Made by a program: the position numbers and the translations under genes. The notes below the pieces were generated by a model. The model saw only the letters and a list, made by a program, of their open reading frames with translations, was not told the DNA's origin and made no database searches. This document shows, piece by piece, positions 22,625 to 34,209 of a stretch of 64,000 nucleotides of DNA. Source of the DNA: Diphasiastrum complanatum. Lineage: Eukaryota; Streptophyta; Lycopodiopsida; Lycopodiales; Lycopodiaceae. Within the stretch, counting starts at the first letter, position 1; the number at the start of each line of letters is the position of its first letter. The DNA lies in assembly GCA_029204225.1 (NCBI GenBank), contig MU831958.1, positions 30,547-94,546 of the forward strand, written 5' to 3'.

Positions 22625-23200
22625 TGGCATCTGTAGGAGATTTACTCTTTGAAACTAGTGAGAGACTAAATACCTTCAACTATTCAGTTTGGAAGGATAG
22701 GATAGAATCTTTGTTGTAATGGACATTGTATTAGGAATTGAAGTTGAACCTGAAGCTTATGATGAGGCTCAAAGATTCAAGAAGAGAGCAAGAATTGCTC
22801 TTCATATCATCAAGATCAACATCTCTGATGAGATGTTGAGAGAAAAAAGTGCATGCACCTCATCCAAAGAGGCTTGGAATATCCTTAATTCAATTCATGA
22901 AGCAAAGATCACATCAAGACTTTTTACTCTTAGAAATAAGATCTTTTCTAGTTTCCAAAGATTTGATGGAAGTGCTTCAAGTTTTGTAATGAGAGTTAAA
23001 GATCTTCACACTGAGATAGCATGCGTAGATGATACTCTAGAGAACTGTGAACTAGTTCAAGTAGTCCTTAATGGACTTAGGAAAGAGTATGCAAATTTTG
23101 TGCAATCTTATGCTATCAAGGAGGAGCTACCATCTTTGGAGGCTGTGCATGATGTTCTTATTGTTGAAGAACCTTTCCAAGAACTTAAAGATTCAATATA
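22625..23200 (+). pseudogene. Copia C gag
   Basis: MASVGDLLFETSERLNTFNY, then SVWKDRIESLL and a stop. The protein similarity continues in the next frame with MDIVLGIEVEPEAYDEA, the stop and ATG overlapping as TAATG at 22717-22721. Later blocks (TSSKEAWNILNSIHEAKITS, ELVQVVLNGLRKEY) match the gag of copias E and H. One frameshift therefore splits an otherwise readable gag. There is no zinc knuckle after the stop at 23201. Confidence 0.8.
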
Positions 23201-23249
23201 GACTGCAGTTGGTGATGCATGTGCAATTGAAGGAGTTGGAAGTTGTTCC

Positions 23250-24130
23250 TTGAAACTTGCATCTTCTATGAATTTTACAGTTTCCAATGTACTTTATGTT
23301 CCTAATCTCACAAAGAATGTGATTAGTGTTGGAAAGTTATTTGATGATGGTTTTGAAGTGGAATTCAATGTCAATAGTTGTTTCATAAAGAAAGAAGATA
23401 AGATCCTTGCATGTGGATCTAGATATGGAGGCATTTTCAAGATAGATGTGCATGAAAATGCAAGTGCATGTGATGTTGCATTGATGACTTATGTTTCCAA
23501 GGAGGAGCTATGGCATAGGAGGTTGCATGTTACCAATTTCAGATCTATGCCTATTATAGTCAAGGAGATCAAGCCAAGAGTGGCTTATTCTATGGCAAAA
23601 TCAGATGTGATTCCATATTTGATGTCTTCTATCAAGAAACATCCTATGGAGTTGGAACATTCGGATGTTCATCTTTCTTTATCAGTAAGCAAGGGAGGTG
23701 TTTCTTGCTTTGCATGTACTATTGATGGTTCTCAAGTTACATTTGGCTATGTCTTGTCTCTTCAAGTTTTATGGTGCATGTGTATGTTCCATCATGCAAA
23801 ACTTTATGGAGTTATGGAGCTAATGGAAGGAGTGCACTATATGGAGTCTTGTTCGCTATAAGCCTAAGGTTGTGTACCTTAGTGTTCTTGAAGGTTATTG
23901 CTTTGCATGTGGTTTTTTGGAAGGAAAGAAGGATGTAGATCCTAGTCTTTGGATCATGGTCGGATGCTTATCCACCAAGGAAGGCTACATAGCCTTTACA
24001 CTCTCTATCTCGAAGGTGATTGAGCATGGAGAAGTTGTTTATTTTGGAGGTCTATTTTCTATCTTGGAAGTGGCTGAGAGCACAATATCTCTTATGCAAT
24101 CACAAGTCATTGTTATGGTGAGTAGTCAAG
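23250..24130 (+). pseudogene. Copia C protease-end, pre-integrase and integrase remnants
   Basis: 23250-23861 gives VLYVPNLTKNVISVGKLFDD and then ELWHRRLHVTNF, the GAG-pre-integrase block. A worn integrase start follows, ELEHSDVHLSLSVSKGG, where HSD(V/I)CGP is expected. From 23872, VGCLSTKEGYIAFTLSISKV corresponds to the GYSSxxKGYRxxxPxxxKV block after the integrase core. The DDE core between them is missing and no YVDD occurs anywhere downstream. Confidence 0.65.
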
Positions 24131-25051
24131 TTGTGATGGGGTCAAGGTTTGAGGAGGAGTATCCTCAACATGCATGTCCAAGAAGATCTTCTTTATTGAA
24201 CAAGGCCGAGTCCTTGTTGATCTTATTTCATGGAAAAGAAAGAATAAGTGAAGGTGGTATTCATTCTATTCTACTCATCTATGGTTCTCTTTCTTTTATT
24301 GATGATGTACCTTGCTTAGTTGAGATTTGCTTATCTCAAAGATCAAGTAAGACTATTCTAGTTTTGAATGAAGTCTTTAGTTTGGAATTAATTACTGTCA
24401 TTGGTGACTTGATTATGTTTCCAAAACATCTAGAAAGCAAGATATTGTACCATCATTTGTATGCTTTTAAATTGAGTAAGAGCAAGTATAAGTTTAGTAC
24501 TCATAGTTTGAAAAAAGGAGTTTTTTTTTTTTTGAGGCATATTGTGAATTTCTTTTGAGAGTAATTGAAACATCCAATGAGGACACTTACATCCTTAAGA
24601 AAGTATGTAGCCTCAATTTGATCAAGTTTGAGTGTGGTTTCAAGATTAGATCCATTTTGGATAGAGTTCATAGTATAATCTTGATCTTTATGATCTTTGT
24701 GGTCATTATGAGGCTTGGAGGCCTCGTATTTTTCAGATATTTGTGTAGCCAACTTCATGCATGTGGACTTTGCAAACCCAGGATCGACATCAGACATGGA
24801 GGAGGCACATTGGCATAGTAGCAGTTTGGTGGAATATTTTTCAAAGGCATTTGGAAAAGATTTCTGTCAAAGAGATCTTATCATGGGTTATGGTAAGGGT
24901 GCTGCTATGATGGATTCTTTGATCATCTTCAATTCAAATCCAAAGCAAAGAATCCACACACACAAAAAGTTTCCTCATCAACAATTGGACCAACCTTGGA
25001 GGATTTTCAAGTTCAAGTGATCAAGCCAAGTTGATTACTTTTTAGGAGGAG
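24131..25051 (+). other. Copia C 3' internal region, unassigned
   Basis: An open frame continues to 24558 with no recognised motif. 24560-25051 has short overlapping frames on both strands only. It occupies the place where RT and RNase H normally lie, so either host-derived or extremely diverged sequence has replaced them. It ends with the purine tract. Confidence 0.45.
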
Positions 25052-25939
25052 TGTGAAGAATAAAAAGCTATCCAACTTGTCTATAGGGGCTGATGAGGAA
25101 AATCATCTTGCTTGTGCATTTACAAGTTGTAAATATCATTCTCTAGTATGTACAAACTCGAGCTACATGACATGCACAATGTCTAGATGGTCATATTTGA
25201 TCTATATTCACTTTGTTCCATTGTATATATCAAAGGTATGTGAATTGAGCACATGACCTTGTAGATTAGGGCAATTTTGAGTTAGGTAGATCTAGATTTG
25301 ATGACATGCAAAATCAGTTAGTGTCCATGCATGCAACATGCAAGTCAGTATAAATGTTCTACACATGTCCAAGTCATCTAGGGAAGTCACATGCAAGACA
25401 TGCAAACACTATTTGACACATGCATGTAGTTTTGTAGGTTCATAGTTGAGAATTTGACATTTGGACAAAGTAGGTAGAAGTTAGGTGCAACTTCAACATG
25501 CAAGCTGTTAGGTGTCAATATAGTAATAGTTAACACTTGATTAGGTGTAGGGAATGCATTGAATGCAAGGAGTACCACGAATTTTGGCTCTCCTATATAT
25601 GTACATATCATTCTCATTCATATCTAATGATGAATCAAGCTTTGGTAATGTCATAATGTCAAAATTGGATCTCATGCTATTTTGCTTGTTTTGATATTCT
25701 CTCTCTAACTCAAGTAGAAGGCATTCTTCATACATGATTTTGGTTATGTATTCTCTCTATTTGTGAGGATTAGTTTTGCTTTGATCTGTAGCATTCTAGA
25801 TTGTGCTCTAGCCTCAGATCTTGTGATAAATTGCAAGATTGCTCTATAGGTGATCTGTGTGCCACCACAAAGCATGGTAAAGATCAATCACACATTTCTT
25901 GTGGATCCCCTCACGTGTGAATTTGCTGGATTTTTCACA
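25052..25939 (+). repeat. 3' LTR of copia C
   Basis: Starts TGTGAAGAATAAAAAGC and ends TTTTTCACA. Seven CATGCA motifs between 25300 and 25430, plus one near 25496. The terminal G-box is reduced to CTCACGTGTG near 25911. Confidence 0.9.
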
Positions 25940-25991
25940 TTCAAACTTTCATTATGTTCTCTAAGGAAGAATTGTTGTCATTTTTCCTACA
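25940..25991 (+). repeat. 3' LTR of copia B, second part
   Basis: TTCAAACTTTCAT through TTTTTCCTACA matches 11184-11233 of the 5' LTR, resuming after the copia C insertion. TTCAA is the duplicated target. Confidence 0.85.
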
Positions 25992-26099
25992 GAGCGAAAT
26001 CGGGCTTACTGAGTGCCTCTTTGACAGTCTTCGGCTCCTGAACAAGGTAGGTTGTAGACTCATCGATATACCTGATAGGTGGTCTGCTAACTCTTGTCC

Positions 26100-28852
26100 A
26101 TCTTCTGGGTGATAAAGAAAGTTGATCATTTCCATCACCTCTTCTTCCATCGAAGACAACATTACCCTAGACCTTGCATCAATCTCTAATGCTAGAGAGA
26201 TGTGGGATGCACTCCCAAGCAGATTTCAGACCAAGTCACAAAATCAAATTATGTATTTAGAAGATCAGGTCACCTATCTAACTAGGGATGGCAAGGATCT
26301 CACCAGCTTCATCAGAAAAATGAAGAACATGTTCTTGTCATTACACAATGTTGGAATAGAGCATGCAGTCTCATAAGAGAAGCAACTCAGCTACTTTCTA
26401 CGTTCCCTACCAAGATCTTACCAGACTACCAGAACCTTGCTAGCTAAAGATCTGACATGACCTTCGACAAAGCAGTCATCAACATCAAGGAAGAAGTCGA
26501 AGTAGAGAGCACTATGATGACAAAATCAAATCTGACCAAGCTCTCTACAACAACAAAGACCAGTCGAAGAAGAAGGCTTATCCTAAGAGGGAGTCGACAA
26601 GAAGGCAAGACCGAAGTGAGTAGAAAGAGGAATATCAAGAAGAAAGGTGGAAAGCAAGGAGCAAGGCAGGCAGCAAGGCAACAACAAAAAGACATGTAAC
26701 AGATGCAGACGTGTTAGACACACAGTGATGTTGGCTGAATCCAAAATTGTCACAAGAAGGGACATGCAGCCATGTATTGCTATCAAAATCCAAGGAACAA
26801 GAAAACAGAAAGTAGAAAAGAGAGCTCCAACAGCACATTACATGTAGAGGAACCAGAATCCTCCAAGATGGCTGAAGAACAAACAAGAAAAAACTCAACT
26901 GCTTATTTGTGCACTGATGTATGTGCTACATCCTCAATCGACTTTCAAGAAGTCGTTCTTGATTCAAGTGCAACATCACATTTTGCTACAACCAGATAGA
27001 TTTTTGCTGACTTTCGACAATTTGATTACTCCAGATACATAATTTTTGGAGATGGATCAAGACATGAAGTGAGTGGAATTGGAGTACTATGGCTCAACAC
27101 CAATGGCAAAGATCGAAGATTGGACGATGTCCAATATGTGCTTACATTGCAGAAGGATCTACTAGTTGCAAGAATAGCAGATGCAGGCATGTGGGTGGTA
27201 TTCACCAATGAAGCATGCAATGTAATTGATGCCAACACCAGGACACTAATCACTGCGGAAGACGTAAAGGCAACCTGTATCATCTGAAGGTATGCCTACT
27301 GACAGAGTAGGCTCATCAAATCCATGAGTCGATGGATGTTCTATGGCATAGGAGACTGTGTCATATGAACCCAATGGCTTTGTACAAAGCAAGCCAGCAT
27401 GGAGCAATCATAGGAGTTAGCATCAAACATGCAACTAGTTCGACATCCTGTGATGCATGCATCAAAGACAAGATGTCACGTACGCCTTTCACCAAGAATT
27501 CCTTCAGAACAACAGAGCTCTTGGAATTGGTACATTCCGACATCTGTGGACCCCTTGACGTACTCTCTTTGGGAGGATCAAGATAGTACATCACTTTCAA
27601 GGATGATTTTAGTAATTTTGTTGTTGTTTACTTCATCCACAACAAATCTGAAGCTCTTGATAGGTTCACAGAGTATGTGAACTAGGCTGAGAAGTGGACA
27701 GAAAAGAAGGTCAAGCAGATAAGAACCGACAGAGGAGGAGAGTACGCCTCCAACCGTTTTGCCAACTTCTATACAAGTCGACGAATCCTTCACAGGAAGA
27801 TATCAGCCTACTCAAAGGCATCAAGCCACTATGGGCTGAAGTAGTAGCTACAACTGCCTACGTACAGAACGAGACAGGCAAATCATGCATTTCTCACACT
27901 ACTCTACATGAAGTGTGATGGAATAACAAGCCTAATCTGGCCCATGTACGTGTCTTTGGATGTGTTGCATATGCACACAAACCTGACAAGCTTTGAAAGA
28001 AGCTGGATGAAAAAGTCGAGCAGGGATACCTTGTAGGATATGATATTCATTCATCATACTACATGATCTATATGCCAGAGACCAATCAGGTAAAGACTGT
28101 CAGAGATGTCAGATTCGATGAAGCAAGAACAATGGCTAACAAAGATCCAATTGGCTACAAAGTTCTTGGCAAGCACTACAACCTGCCGACATTGACAGAG
28201 GAAGTGGACCCTGAGCATCTAGATGCAGATGTTCGAATTTCAGATGGACTGAGTGATAGTTCAGATGACAAACAACCCGACATGCAGCCTGTACCCATGA
28301 CACCTGTTACACACAACAACTCTATAGTCAACAAAGGCAAGACAAACGACAAAGGCAAAGCCATCGACAAGAGATAGAAGAGCACCAGTCACATTTGTGC
28401 CTGACAGCTCAACTTCGACAGCTGAAGAGTTTTGTGAATTTGAGGTAAATCACAAACGTACGAAGAAGCCATCAATAGTCCCGAGAAGGACAAATGGATA
28501 AAGGCAATGGAAGAAGAAATGAGCTCCATGCAAGCAAACAAGGTCTGGACTCTTGAACCAGTACTAGCTGAGAGAAAGACTGTCAAGTGTAAATGGATCT
28601 ACAAATACAAATATGGAACCAGATGGCAATGTATCGAGATACAAAGTCAGGCTTGTTGCTAAAGGTTTCTCACAAAAGTATGGCATCGACTATACTGAAA
28701 CCTTCTCTCTTGCAATAAAACATACATCAATATGCATATTGTTTGCTTATGTAGCAGCCTACAATTTGAAGATCCATATTGTAGACGAGAATATAGCCTT
28801 TCTGCATAGTGATCTGAAGGAAGAAGTCTATATGGACCAGCCACCATCAGAT
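26100..28852 (+). mobile_element. Copia D: decayed pol ending inside RT
   Basis: Plus-strand pieces in order. Gag (26122-26376) has NAREMWDALPSRFQTKSQNQ. A damaged zinc-knuckle region lies at about 26690-26800. Protease (26772-26999) has VVLDSSATSHF, where DSGATSH is expected. GAG-pre-integrase/integrase (27332-27830) has LWHRRLCHMNP, LVHSDICGP and QIRTDRGGEYAS. RT start (28613-28852) has YKVRLVAKGFSQKYGIDYTE and ends EEVYMDQPP. The YVDD half of RT and all of RNase H are missing; an A-run (28867-28880) marks the break. It belongs to the same family as copias A and B. 25992-26100 is unassigned. Confidence 0.8.
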
Positions 28853-28884
28853 GCAGATAAGACACAAAAAAAAAAAAAAGCATA

Positions 28885-29200
28885 TACAGAGTGTGTGTGG
28901 AAGTAGTGGATGAGTGTTAGTCATGCATTAGCAGACACACATCACCACACTCATACTTACATAGAATTAGCAGTAGTTAGTTTCTATTCGTGAGAGAGAA
29001 TACCTCTCTTGTGCCAATGCGTTGATCTAGTTGAATAGACAGCGCTCAAAAGGATCATTGATGTATACTTGATTTTTGGTAATATAGACAAGTAACAGTT
29101 CTTCTGCTCAATATATGCAATCTCTAAATGTTGTGACGCTTGCTTGATGCATATGTAGATATACTTCCATTGTTGTTTGACATTCTCTACTATTCATAAA
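28885..29200 (+). repeat. Probable LTR with PBS-like end
   Basis: Ends just before TTAGTATCAGATCAACAG (29201-29218), a worn tRNA-Met PBS. Blocks such as GAATACCTCTCTTGTGCCAA and ACAGCGCTCAAAAGGATCA have counterparts in the same order near 46190-46270. Its start is not defined. Confidence 0.45.
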
Positions 29201-29679
29201 TTAGTATCAGATCAACAGTAGCTATCTGTCGTTCGAAGAATGTTTGATCGTGGAATGAAGCAGTAGCTTCCTCAAACAAATCGGCTCCATTTGAGCTCAT
29301 ATCAGATAATCACGACTAGCTCCAACTTCGAAGTGCTCAAAGTCTCCGACTTCTTCGAATTCCAAGATCCACAACAGTGGTGTCAGAGTGGCTTGGTGAT
29401 CCGAAGTCATCAAAGTCGTCCCTAGAGATTCACAACAGTACTAAAAGTACAACACCTGGTGAAGCCAAAATGTCATTTTTGATCATTTTTCTACATCAAG
29501 CAAGCTAGTTTCATTTTGCATTTTTTTAATAGAATTGGTTAAGCTCAAAATTTAATAATATCTTGTTGAGAATTCATTTGTTGATCATTCTCAGGTCTCT
29601 AGATAGTGGGATAGCTAGATCTTGCATCCTTTCTATCGTGTATCCATTCTTTTAGAATCAATCTCTTGTTTAGAGGAAG
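29201..29679. other. Leader-like sequence before copia E
   Basis: No coding frame. It contains a second PBS-like TGGTGTCAGAGTGG near 29380. It may be an untranslated leader of the element whose LTR precedes it, joined to copia E. Confidence 0.35.
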
Positions 29680-30746
29680 ATGACATCAATGAATGCTTAC
29701 CTTTTGGATAGTGATAGATTGAACAAATTAAACTATTCCATATGGAAATTAAGAATGGAATCAATCCTTGTAATGCAAGATTTGATGGACATAGTGAGTG
29801 GTGAGGAGGATGATCCCATCCACTCTCAAGAATCCTAAACCCTAAACTAGCCCTCCATTGTATCAAAATGAATGTAGCCAATGAACTCCTAAAGGAAGTA
29901 GGAGAGTGTTCCTCGGCCCAAGAGGCTTGGGAATCCCTTCAAAAAGTGTATGAGTCAAAGAACACTACAAGGTTGCTTGCTTTGAAACATCAAATTTTTC
30001 AAAGCTACCAAAAGAAGGGAGAGAGTGCTTATTCATATGTTCTAAGGGTCAAGGATTTCAACAAGGAGCTTTCCTTTATTGGAGAATCCATAAAGGAGTA
30101 AGAGCTTGTACAACTAATCTTAAATGGCCTTTGTGTAGATTTTTCTAACTTGGTGCAAGGATACTCTATAATGAGCAAGTTGCCATCACTTGAAGACCTC
30201 CAAGGAGTCCTCATGGCCGAGGAGAATAGGAGACAACACTTCAATGCAAGGATGGATAGGCCTTCTATCCATGATGGAGATGATCAAGCACTCTTCATCA
30301 AGAGCAAGGGAAAGACCAAGAGCAAGGGAGCTACATTCAAGAAGAATCAAGCAAGGAATGAAAATCAAGATGGATCTTCAAGTTCAACTCCAAGCAAGAC
30401 CAAGAAGGACAAGTCCAAGATCAAGTGCTACTATTGTAGCAAGATGGAGCACTATGCCTCGGAATGCTTCAAGAAGAAGCAAGCACAAGGGCAAGCAAAT
30501 ATTAGCCAAGAGGAGGAGGAGAGTCCACAAGAAGGCTCGCTAATGATGTCAAGATTCTCTTCATCAAGTTTCAAAGGGGAAGATCCAAGGTGGATAGATA
30601 ATGGGGCAAGTTCTCACATGACAAGCAAGAGGGAGTATTTTTCAAACCTGTTGTCTTATGAAGGGCCTATCAAGTCTATTTTTACAGAAAATGATGATGT
30701 TTGTAAGATAGGAGTAGGTTCCATCTCTTTGTGCTTAGGATCCTAA
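29680..30746 (+). pseudogene. Copia E gag and protease
   Basis: MTSMNAYLLDSDRLNKLNYS starts gag. It is broken by a stop near 29836, resumes at 29868 (MNVANELLKEVGECSSAQEA) and is broken again at 30100. The frame 30150-30746 carries a Lys/Ser-rich stretch, the knuckle CYYCSKMEHYASEC (CX2CX4HX4C) and a protease start, RWIDNGASSHMTSK, where active relatives have DSGAS. The active site is thus changed from DSG to DNG. Confidence 0.8.
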
Positions 30747-30770
30747 AAAAGGGTCAATGTTGATGGAGCT

Positions 30771-32014
30771 TTGTACATTCCTAGCATCACTAAGAATCTA
30801 CTTAGTGTTGGGCAAATGGTTGATAATGGCTTTTGTGTGGAATTCACTTCAAATGATTGTTATATAAAGAAGAAAGGCAAAGTTATTGCTAAAGGCACTA
30901 GACTTGGAAAGCTTTACAAGTTAGATGCTTTTGTTGACACCAATGTTGTGATGCTAGTCGAGGGGGACAAGTTGTCAAGTTTTGATCTTTGGCACAAAAG
31001 GTTTGGACACATCAATCAAAGTTCAATGGAGGCTATGTGCAAGGAGGAGCTTGCCTTATCACTTCCAAGGTCCTTAGCTAAGGAGGAAAAGGTTTGTGAA
31101 GCATGTGCACTATCCAAGGCACATAAGAAGGCTTTTTCAAGTTCTAAGGCTCCAAAACATCTCATCCTCTTGAGCTAATTCATTCAGATGTTCACTTTTC
31201 TAGCACTAACTCAAATGGTGGAGCTTCGATGTTTGTCAGAGATGACTTTTCAAGATATTGTTGGGTTTTCCTTCTGTCTCCCAAGGCTCAAGTATACAAA
31301 ACTTTTGTCAAATTCAAGACTTTTGTTGAGAAAATTCATAATCAAAACGTAAAGATCTTTAGAAGTGATAATGGAGGAGAGTACATCTCCAATAAGTTTA
31401 AAGATCTTTGTGAGGAAGAGGTAATCAAGAAGGATATATCTTGTCTCCACACACGCCAAAAAAAATGGGGTGGCCAAGAGGAAAATAGAACACTATGTGA
31501 ATGTTCTAAAGCCTTGAGATTAGATGCATGCTTGCCAAAGCCATTTTGGGGTGAGTCACTTAATTGTGCAAACTATTTGATCAATAGAGTCTCATGTAGA
31601 TCTATTGATGGTAAAACTCCTTATGAAGTTTTGTATGGAAGAAAGCCTAACCTTAAGCATTTGGAAGTCTTTGGATGCACTTGCTATGTGCATGAACCTT
31701 TGGAGACAAGGACAAAAGAGGATCCATCACCAACAAAGGGGATCATGCTCGGGTATGGCAACTCAAGCAATGGATACAAGGTATATCCTCCATCCTTGGA
31801 TAAGTTTGTGGTGTCTAGAGATGTAATCTATGATGAATACAAGATGCACAAGCTTAATGATGGCTCAACCATCTCAAAAATCAAGAGGATAGTGGCCGAG
31901 TATCAAGATAATCTTGATTTTGAGGAGGAGCCTAATGTGGAGCTTGAACCAAGTCAACCTATCACACCTAGAAGATCATCAAGGGTAAGGATGGAGCCAA
32001 CAAGGCTCACATAG
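30771..32014 (+). pseudogene. Copia E pre-integrase and integrase
   Basis: 30771-31178 has VGQMVDNGFCVEFTSNDC and FDLWHKRFGHINQSSM, then CEACALSKAHK, completing the HHCC zinc site. 31229-32014 has FVRDDFSRYCWVFLL and IFRSDNGGEYISNKF. The catalytic Glu region is worn (KKWGGQEENRTLCEC for QQNGVAERKNR). It then has VFGCTCYVHEP and ends with the linker PRRSSRVRMEPTRLT before RT. HSD, holding the first aspartate, lies between the frames at about 31180. Confidence 0.8.
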
Positions 32015-33476
32015 TTGATGGATAGTGACACTTGGATCCTTGCTTATAGACCTTCTAAGAATGTAATAGGATGTAAATTGGTGTTTCAACTAAATACATA
32101 TGGAAGCATAAGCAAACACAAGGCAAGGTTAGTTGCCAAAGGATATGCTCAAGTGGAGGGCATAGATTATGTGGAGACATTTGCACTCGTGGCCAAGATG
32201 GTCACAATAAGGTTAATCCTTGCTCTTGCCTCTCATTTTGGATGGATGCTTTGTCAAATGGATGTGTCGAATGCATTTCTTGGAGGAAGACATCTTTCTG
32301 GAGCAGCCCCAAGGATTCATCTAGCTTGGGTTGGAGGACAAGGTTTGTCATCTACAAAGGAGCATCTACGACTTGAAGCAAGCCTCTAGGTCTTGGAATT
32401 CAAGACTACATGACTATCTTATTTCACTTGGTTTCTCTCAAAGTGAATAGGATCCTAGATTATATCTTAAGTTTGATGATCATGGTATTGTACTCTTCTT
32501 AATCTATGTTGATGATATCATCCTTAGTGGTGATAGAATTGTTGGAATCAAGAAAGTCAAGATAGATCTTTCACTAGAGTTCAAGATGGTAGATCTAGGT
32601 GAATATCTCCATTATATTTTGGGCATAGAAATAATTAGAGGGTCTGATTATATCTTCATTTTTCAAACAAACTATGCTCAAAGTTTGCTAAAAAGTTTTA
32701 AGATGCAAGATTGCAAATATGTAGAAACTCCCATGGAGCAAGATGTAAAAGTGTCTAAAGAAGATGATGAAAGATCCTTCATAATACATCACTTTGTATA
32801 GACAACTTATAGGCTCTTTAATGTGGATAACTATTACTAGGCCTGATCTTACCGTTAGTGTATGTAGATTAAGTCAGCATATGCAAGATCCATTGAACAT
32901 TCATTGGAAGAAAACTAAAAGGATCTTGAGATACATCTCAGGTACACTAGTCTACTTTGGTATTATCTATGGAGGAGATGTAATTGACTTGCATGCCTAT
33001 AGTGATTCAGATTTTGTAGGTGACAAGAGAGATAGGAGACCAAAAAGTGCATATGCAACCTTCATAGGTGATGGAGTAGTTTCTTGGCTATCAAAGAAGC
33101 AAGAAACAATCTCACTCTCTTCAACGGAGGCGAGTACAAGGCACCTACTACAACAACCAAGGAAGTGCTTTGGATCAAAAGATTATTGGTGGAGCTAAAG
33201 ATTATGGATCCAAAGGATGTACCAATCATCCATAATGACAACATTTCAGCTCAACATCTTGCATCAAATCCAATCTTTCATGCAAGATCCAAACACATTG
33301 AGATTTGTCATCACTTTGTGAGGGAAAAGATTCAATCAAAGGAGGTCTCTTTGGAACATGTAGCAAGTAATGACTGTGTGGCCGATGTGCTCACTAAACC
33401 TCTTCAAAGAGCAGCATTTGTAAAGTTAGGAACATCTCTTGGAGTGATTAGTAGATCTATGTTAGATCCAAACTAG
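32015..33476 (+). pseudogene. Copia E reverse transcriptase and RNase H
   Basis: 32015-32389 has [20 protein letters not shown] and [12 protein letters not shown], then a frameshift. LIYVDDIILSG (intact YVDD) follows at about 32497-32530. 32586-32801 holds the thumb (MVDLGEYLHYILGIEI). 32794-33198 has the RNase H blocks YSDSDFVGDKRDRRPKSAYA and WLSKKQETISLSSTEA. A final frame ends CVADVLTKPLQRAAFVKLG. At least four frame breaks. Confidence 0.85.
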
Positions 33477-33486
33477 TTGTGAGGAG

Positions 33487-34186
33487 TGTTAAAATTCACA
33501 ATCTAGTTTAGACCTTTTTTGGTCACATGCATTGTAATTGGCAAGATGGCCATGTAAATAGATGCCACATGCTCCAAATAGCATAAGATTCTTTTCCAAA
33601 GTATTATTCTACATCCTACATTGTAAAGGCACCTTTGAAATAAGGCCAAAGAGTGCTTAGATAGGGTAGAGATAAAATAGGACCAAAAATAGTATGTTTT
33701 ACATTGTTTTTGGATCTCGAAATCAAGGACCCTAATTAGGGTGGATCCAATGATCACTTAGGTTGGATGTTAGGGTTAGCTTATGAAAAGTACAGAGATG
33801 CCCTAAAATGCTCAGATTCGAGCTTGAAATGTATAAATATGTGATGGGATCTCCATCAATTTATGAGTAAAAAATTGGTTTTCAATCTACCAATGTTGTT
33901 GTGGTGATCTAGATGTTTGATATTTGCTATTTGTGTAGAGTAATTTGGATTCGTGAGATTGATTTGGAAGTTCACATACTGTACTCTGCCTATGGCAGTC
34001 TGTACTTTCACATGTGTGAAGGAAATTTCATGAATTTGAGCCTACAAGTGGAGTTTAAGCCAAGGTGAAGCTATGAAACACTAAATTGGTTGGTGTTTTA
34101 GCTATATGATCTCAATTGGATCCATTCAAGGTTCTTCCTCGATCATTTCAAAGGTTTATTAGAGTCTATTGTCTATATTTTTAACA
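33487..34186 (+). repeat. 3' LTR of copia E
   Basis: Directly after GTTGTGAGGAG. Starts TGTTAAAATTC and ends ATTTTTAACA. TATA-like TGTATAAATATG near 33830. Contains CACATGTGTG (34008-34017), a variant of the G-box palindrome seen in the copia H LTR. Confidence 0.75.
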
Positions 34187-34209
34187 TATGTTAGGTTTAC
34201 ACCTGTGGA

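Larger units (their letters stand above)
20916..25939 (+). mobile_element. Copia C: complete but RT-less Ty1/copia element with TSD
   Basis: Direct LTRs (20916-21839 and 25052-25939) start TGTGAAG and end TTCACA. The target duplication TTCAA is perfect (20911-20915 and 25940-25944). A PBS-like TGATATCAAAGCC follows the 5' LTR and a purine tract TTTTTAGGAGGAG (25039-25051) precedes the 3' LTR. Inside are gag, pre-integrase and degraded integrase pieces, but no RT or RNase H motif. By eye the LTRs differ at about 20 positions plus a few indels, so insertion is comparatively recent. Confidence 0.9.
10457..25991 (+). mobile_element. Copia B with nested gypsy 2/3 and copia C
   Basis: The element has a 5' LTR (10457-11233), PBS, gag/protease (11343-11849), a short internally deleted RNase H tail and a 3' LTR starting at 20128. 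Two insertions split it. Gypsy 3 (11997-19958) sits in the RNase H tail, where the reading resumes at GCTATCAAGTATCG (19964). Copia C (20916-25939) sits in the 3' LTR. Removing both leaves about 2.5 kb, so B had already lost integrase and most of RT. Confidence 0.8.
29680..34186 (+). mobile_element. Copia E: nearly complete pol, 5' LTR missing
   Basis: Gag starts at 29680 and is followed by zinc knuckle, protease, integrase, RT and RNase H in copia order. A purine tract (GTGAGGAG) and a 3' LTR (33487-34186, TGTTAAAA...TTTTTAACA) follow. No matching LTR was found upstream. Several stops and frameshifts interrupt the polyprotein. Related in gag and RT to copia H on the opposite strand at 39-45 kb. 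Confidence 0.85.

Noticed and set aside
24501-24797. Minus-strand 98-codon frame in copia C
   Set aside because: Antisense to the element, low complexity at one end (Lys run), no recognised motif.
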